Of a DNA stretch of 64,000 bases, positions 63,329-64,000 are shown one piece after another. Source of the DNA: Nitratireductor alexandrii (GTDB taxonomy: Bacteria; Pseudomonadota; Alphaproteobacteria; Rhizobiales; Rhizobiaceae); the NCBI RefSeq assembly GCF_004000215.1, contig NZ_RBVY01000011.1, positions 32,601 through 96,600 of the forward strand, given 5' to 3'. The notes under the pieces are model-generated. The model worked only from the letters and a program-made list of their open reading frames with translations, was not told where the DNA came from and made no database searches. Positions within the stretch are counted from its first letter, which is position 1. Each line of letters opens with the position of its first letter. A program made the position numbers and the translations under genes.

Positions 63329-64000
63329 TCATTGCGCGACGTAGCCGCCGTCCACCGGGACGTTTGCCCCGGTCATGAAGGAGGCGCGTGGAGAGCAGAG
63401 CCACACGATCAGTTCCGCCACCTCTTCGGGCCGGCCGATCCGCCCGATCGGATGCATGGGGTCCATCATTTCCGCCGATGTCTGCGCGCCGTCGGTCGAC
63501 TGCTCGGCGAGCGAGTCCAGCATGCGGGTGTCGATGCCTCCCGGGCAGATCGAATTGACGCGTATTCCGTGCTTGCCGTATTCCAACGCCGCGTTCTTCG
63601 TCAGGCCGTTGACGGCGTGCTTGGAGGCGACGTAGGGCGCGAGGCCGGGAAAGCCGACCAGGCCGGCGACGGAGGCCAGATTGACGATGGCGCCGCCGCC
63701 ATTCGACGCCATCTGCGCCAGTTCGGCCTTCAGGCACAAGAAGACGCCCTTGGCGTTGATCGTCAGAACGCGGTCGAAATCCGCCTCATCCTGTTCGGCC
63801 AGCGGCGCGATCTTGCCCTCGATACCCGCATTGTTGCAGGCGCAGTCCAGACGGCCATAGGTCTCCACCGTTTTGGCGATCAGCGCGGAGACGTCGGCGG
63901 CGGACGAGATATCGGCTTTGACGAAAATCGCCTCGCCGCCGTCCTTGCGGATCAGTTCGACGGTTTCCGCGCCGCCCGTTTCGTTTACGTCCGACACCAC
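63329..64000 (-). CDS. short-chain dehydrogenase/reductase (5' end beyond window)
   Basis: At least 223 residues of a classical SDR, cut by the right edge. CNNAGIEGKIAPL is the NNAG motif, NLASVAGLVGFPGLAPYVASK gives Ser and YxxxK, and VNSICPGGIDTRM and VPVDGGYVAQ close the fold. The N-terminal GxxxGxG nucleotide motif lies outside the window; the first codon here is GTG but is unlikely to be the start. Substrate unknown. It ends 61 bp from the convergent CBS gene. Confidence 0.88.
   Translation of the reverse strand: MVSDVNETGGAETVELIRKDGGEAIFVKADISSAADVSALIAKTVETYGRLDCACNNAGIEGKIAPLAEQDEADFDRVLTINAKGVFLCLKAELAQMASNGGGAIVNLASVAGLVGFPGLAPYVASKHAVNGLTKNAALEYGKHGIRVNSICPGGIDTRMLDSLAEQSTDGAQTSAEMMDPMHPIGRIGRPEEVAELIVWLCSPRASFMTGANVPVDGGYVAQ

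Noticed and set aside
1-64000. CRISPR arrays, insertion sequences, phage genes, tRNA or rRNA genes
   Set aside because: No regularly spaced repeats, transposase or integrase motifs, or cloverleaf and rRNA sequences were seen on reading both strands.

Overview
The window reads as a piece of GC-rich proteobacterial chromosome, most likely from an alphaproteobacterium. That placement is an inference. It rests on a SqrR/BigR-type sulfide repressor with its ATTC-N8-GAAT operator, FnrL/FixK-like half-site pairs, several TRAP transporters, CaiB-type CoA transferases and Cox-like molybdenum hydroxylase genes, tight ATGA overlaps and frequent GTG starts. I saw no tRNA, rRNA, CRISPR array, insertion sequence or phage gene.

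Left edge to 6 kb (minus strand): two polyketide synthase genes without an acyltransferase domain (trans-AT-like). The downstream one, ACP-KS-KR-ACP, runs off the window. From 6 to 14 kb: a sulfide/redox module. The repressor sqrR is divergent from a sulfide:quinone oxidoreductase, a small DUF2892 protein and an RND efflux pair. An MgtC/DUF4010 membrane protein and thioredoxin 2 follow tail to tail. At 14.5-18.8 kb lie sbcD and sbcC (DNA end processing).

From 19 to 46.5 kb: a large catabolic and uptake island. A sulfatase/phosphonate monoester hydrolase-family gene is followed by a DctPQM TRAP importer. A class III CoA transferase and two LysR regulators (minus strand) come next. A sugar-type ABC importer then leads into one long plus-strand run: two HpaB-type flavin monooxygenases around an extradiol dioxygenase and a Rid-family protein, a flavin reductase, a molybdenum hydroxylase (large, CoxG-like, FeS and FAD subunits), a YciI-like protein, a FAH-family hydrolase, an RraA-type aldolase, a cupin, an FAD-synthetase-like protein, a second CoA transferase and an HMG-CoA-lyase-like enzyme. 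Together these look like a complete route for uptake, ring hydroxylation, ring opening and aldol cleavage of an unidentified aromatic or N-heteroaromatic compound. A 40-bp promoter element occurs both before the sulfatase operon and before the ABC operon, which suggests co-regulation.

From 46.5 to 56 kb: a second uptake/amine-oxidation region. A DAO-family flavoprotein is divergent from a GntR/FCD regulator. A TAXI-TRAP importer, a universal stress protein and another DAO flavoprotein follow. Then come two broken genes joined at a deletion-like junction: a dimethylglycine/sarcosine dehydrogenase N-terminal part and an argE-like C-terminal part.

From 56.2 to 63.3 kb: a Na+-translocating NADH:quinone reductase operon, nqrABCDEF-apbE-nqrM, ending in a CBS-domain protein. 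Its NqrB is short and lacks the loop that normally carries covalent FMN. A short-chain dehydrogenase on the minus strand is cut by the right edge.
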